Positions 62,539 through 64,000 of a stretch of DNA of 64,000 nucleotides are shown here, piece by piece. Origin of the DNA: HT1-32 sp040219025. Its GTDB lineage: Bacteria; Pseudomonadota; Alphaproteobacteria; Rhodospirillales; HT1-32. A model generated the notes under the pieces. It had not been told where the DNA came from, made no database searches, and saw nothing but the letters and a program-made list of their open reading frames with translations. Position 1 is the stretch's first letter; the number at the start of each line of letters is the position of its first letter. The DNA lies in assembly GCA_040219025.1 (NCBI GenBank), contig JAVJTE010000029.1:1-64000 (forward strand), written 5' to 3'. Made by a program: the position numbers and the translations under genes.

Positions 62539-62673
62539 CAATATACCCTCCACAATGACCCGACCCCGTATAGACGTTAATCATAGCTTCTTAAAAGATC
62601 ACTAATTATTTTCTGGTTCCGTAAGCCATTCACGGACAAGTTATTTTTGGAGTCTTTGTTGCGAGGAACTAAA

Positions 62674-62703
62674 GTGACTGCATCATTTGGATGGCAAAAA
62701 TGA
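62674..62703 (+). CDS. Possible 9-codon upstream leader ORF
   Basis: GTG at 62674 preceded by GCGAGGA, reading V-T-A-S-F-G-W-Q-K then TGA. Its stop overlaps the ATG at 62700 of the next gene (ATGA). The dehydrogenase gene itself has no good ribosome site, so translation could be coupled to this leader. Small and unconfirmed. Confidence 0.35.
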   Translation: MTASFGWQK

Positions 62704-63551
62704 CGACTCGGGAACTGGCAGGAAAAACGATTGGTATCGCCGGTCTTGGCGACATGGGCTACCCGATGGCCCGGCGTATGGCGGATGCGGGTTTTAATGT
62801 TCTCGGCCATGATGTCCGGCCTGCAGCCGACTTTCCGCTGCTTGGGGAACGGTTTGTCGCCGACCCGTCGGCATTCGCGGAAAGGACAGATATTCTGTTC
62901 TCGGTCGTCCGCGATGTTGCCCAGACGGAGGCGCTGTTGTTCGGCCGGCAGGCGGTTGTCCGTCATCCGCAGGCACCCGAAATGCTGGTTATCTGTTCCA
63001 CCCTGTCACCGCGTTTCGTCTCCGGGCTGCAGGAACGTCTGCCGGAGGGGATGAAGCTGGTCGATGCCCCGATGTCGGGTGGCCCTTATTCAGCGGAGGC
63101 CGGGTCCCTGACCTTCATGCTGGGAGGGGCTGAAACAGATGTTACGTTCCTGATGCCCCTGCTGCAGGTGACGGGCGGGGTATTTCATCATCTCGGCCCG
63201 GTTGCGGCGGGTATGTCCTGCAAGGTGCTGAACAACTTCGTCTGTGCAGCGTCGGTTGCGGCGGTTCGCCGGGTTGGCCTGCTGGCACCGGAATTTGGTC
63301 TTGATCCCGAAAAGCTGCGCGAGGTCATGGCCTCCAGTTCGGGTGCGAGCTGGTTTGGCAATAATTACGACCGGATCAAGTTTGCCCGGGAAGGTTATGA
63401 CCCGGCGAACACCATGGGGATTATCCGCAAGGATGTCGGCGCTTATCTGGATGCGGTTTCCGGGGGCGACGAAACCCTGCTGGAAGACTTTGAACAGGCG
63501 GTTGCCCGCGCGTTGGAGACGCTGCCGCCCGATACATCAGGAGATTGCTAG
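62700..63551 (+). CDS. NAD(P)-dependent 3-hydroxyisobutyrate dehydrogenase-like protein
   Basis: A 283-residue beta-hydroxyacid dehydrogenase. The dinucleotide fold is GIAGLGDMGYPMARRMADAG, the substrate-binding block is VDAPMSGGPYSAEAGSLTFMLGG, and the catalytic lysine is in SCKVLNNF. Such enzymes oxidise 3-hydroxyisobutyrate, tartronate semialdehyde and similar acids. The start is either ATG 62691 or ATG 62700; I prefer 62700 because of the ATGA overlap with a leader ORF. A further gene begins 1 bp after its stop. Confidence 0.88.
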   Translation: MTTRELAGKTIGIAGLGDMGYPMARRMADAGFNVLGHDVRPAADFPLLGERFVADPSAFAERTDILFSVVRDVAQTEALLFGRQAVVRHPQAPEMLVICSTLSPRFVSGLQERLPEGMKLVDAPMSGGPYSAEAGSLTFMLGGAETDVTFLMPLLQVTGGVFHHLGPVAAGMSCKVLNNFVCAASVAAVRRVGLLAPEFGLDPEKLREVMASSSGASWFGNNYDRIKFAREGYDPANTMGIIRKDVGAYLDAVSGGDETLLEDFEQAVARALETLPPDTSGDC

Positions 63552-63552
63552 A

Positions 63553-64000
63553 TTGGCAGCCCGCTACAGGCCGCCGGGCTGGATCAGTCTGACTGATGCT
63601 GTCGGGCTTATTGCCGGGGCGCTTGATAAAGGCCGCGGCTGGGCTGCGGGTCTTGAGGCAACGGCCTGGCTTGCAGCCCCCCGGGGCGATCCGCCGGCTG
63701 ATGTTGTGCAGTGGATGTCGGCCTGGCGGATGTTGCGCGATGCGCTTGCCACCGGCGAAATTCCGGCGATTCGGAACAGCCCGGAGAACCCGCTTCCGGC
63801 TGAGGTGCCGCCGGTGCAATGGATCGCCGGGTTTGGCGATAATCCCTGGCGGGTATCATCCGGGTCTGCTGTGTCGGTGGCGGATCAGGTTCTGATTGCT
63901 GAAGATCCGTTGCGTGCCCTGACCGCCGGGCTCCGCCATGCATCACGGAGCAGCGGGCGCACACTGACCGGCCAAAGCCCGCGTGCGGCCTGTCGGGACT
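63553..64000 (+). CDS. Unknown protein, truncated by the window edge
   Basis: An open frame of 149 codons beginning with TTG at 63553, one base after the preceding stop, and still open at the right edge. The text starts LAARYRPPGWISLTDAV and is rich in Ala, Gly, Trp and Pro, with no domain that I recognise. The tight spacing suggests an operon partner of the dehydrogenase. The frame has alphaproteobacterial codon use and no internal stop, but the start and product are uncertain. Confidence 0.55.
   Translation, partial: MAARYRPPGWISLTDAVGLIAGALDKGRGWAAGLEATAWLAAPRGDPPADVVQWMSAWRMLRDALATGEIPAIRNSPENPLPAEVPPVQWIAGFGDNPWRVSSGSAVSVADQVLIAEDPLRALTAGLRHASRSSGRTLTGQSPRAACRD

Overview
The window looks like the chromosome of a high-GC alphaproteobacterium, probably from the Rhodospirillales in the broad sense. 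The evidence is gene order and family content: tlpA-argH-small lipoprotein-lysA followed by a TIGR02302 protein; an MJ0042 zinc-ribbon protein facing ftsE-ftsX; a DUF2125 protein; a class II ribonucleotide reductase; and a long PutA with an Lrp-type regulator beside it. No rRNA, tRNA, CRISPR array, integrase or transposase was found. The left edge (1-246) is an imperfect foldback of a 3-hydroxybutyryl-CoA dehydrogenase gene and may be a contig end.

Layout. 0.5-17.3 kb is mostly core: thioredoxin-like protein, arginine and lysine biosynthesis, the ftsEX division block with HAD phosphatase, YdcF and acyltransferase genes, class II RNR, a ChaC/EamA pair and a DUF2125 protein, with three palindromic intergenic repeats. 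17.4-28.1 kb is catabolic: tcuAB (tricarballylate oxidation), a deacetylase-family hydrolase, and a tight run of an NMT1/SsuA-like ABC importer, xanthine dehydrogenase (xdhAB) and guanine deaminase, which reads as a purine uptake and oxidation operon.

28.1-30.2 kb is an AT-rich island holding what reads as a complete retron defence system: a structured msr-msd non-coding RNA, an effector with a nucleoside-deoxyribosyltransferase-like domain, and a retron reverse transcriptase overlapping the effector by 4 nt. It resembles the Ec86/St85 group. It is followed by about 500 bp packed with GTCATCCCGG-type palindromes, then by a striking gene: a full-length NADPH oxidase of the NOX5 type with N-terminal EF-hands, then an M23-like protein that seems to have lost a catalytic histidine.

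33.8-42.3 kb is a second catabolic region: gntR-tctC-tctB-tctA-(mandelate racemase-like enzyme) on the minus strand under a perfect palindromic operator, then a stand-alone CoxL-like molybdenum hydroxylase divergent from a DapA-family aldolase. A lower-GC orphan with an HNH-like zinc motif follows. 43.2-64 kb returns to ordinary chromosome: TauE/SafE exporter, lrp/putA, an RND efflux pair, MscS channel, DedA protein, thioesterase, parE (possibly leaderless), a TrpB-like enzyme, a class II aldolase, an EamA transporter, an NAD-dependent dehydrogenase and a gene running off the right edge.

All functional calls come from reading motifs and gene order; no search or folding program was run.
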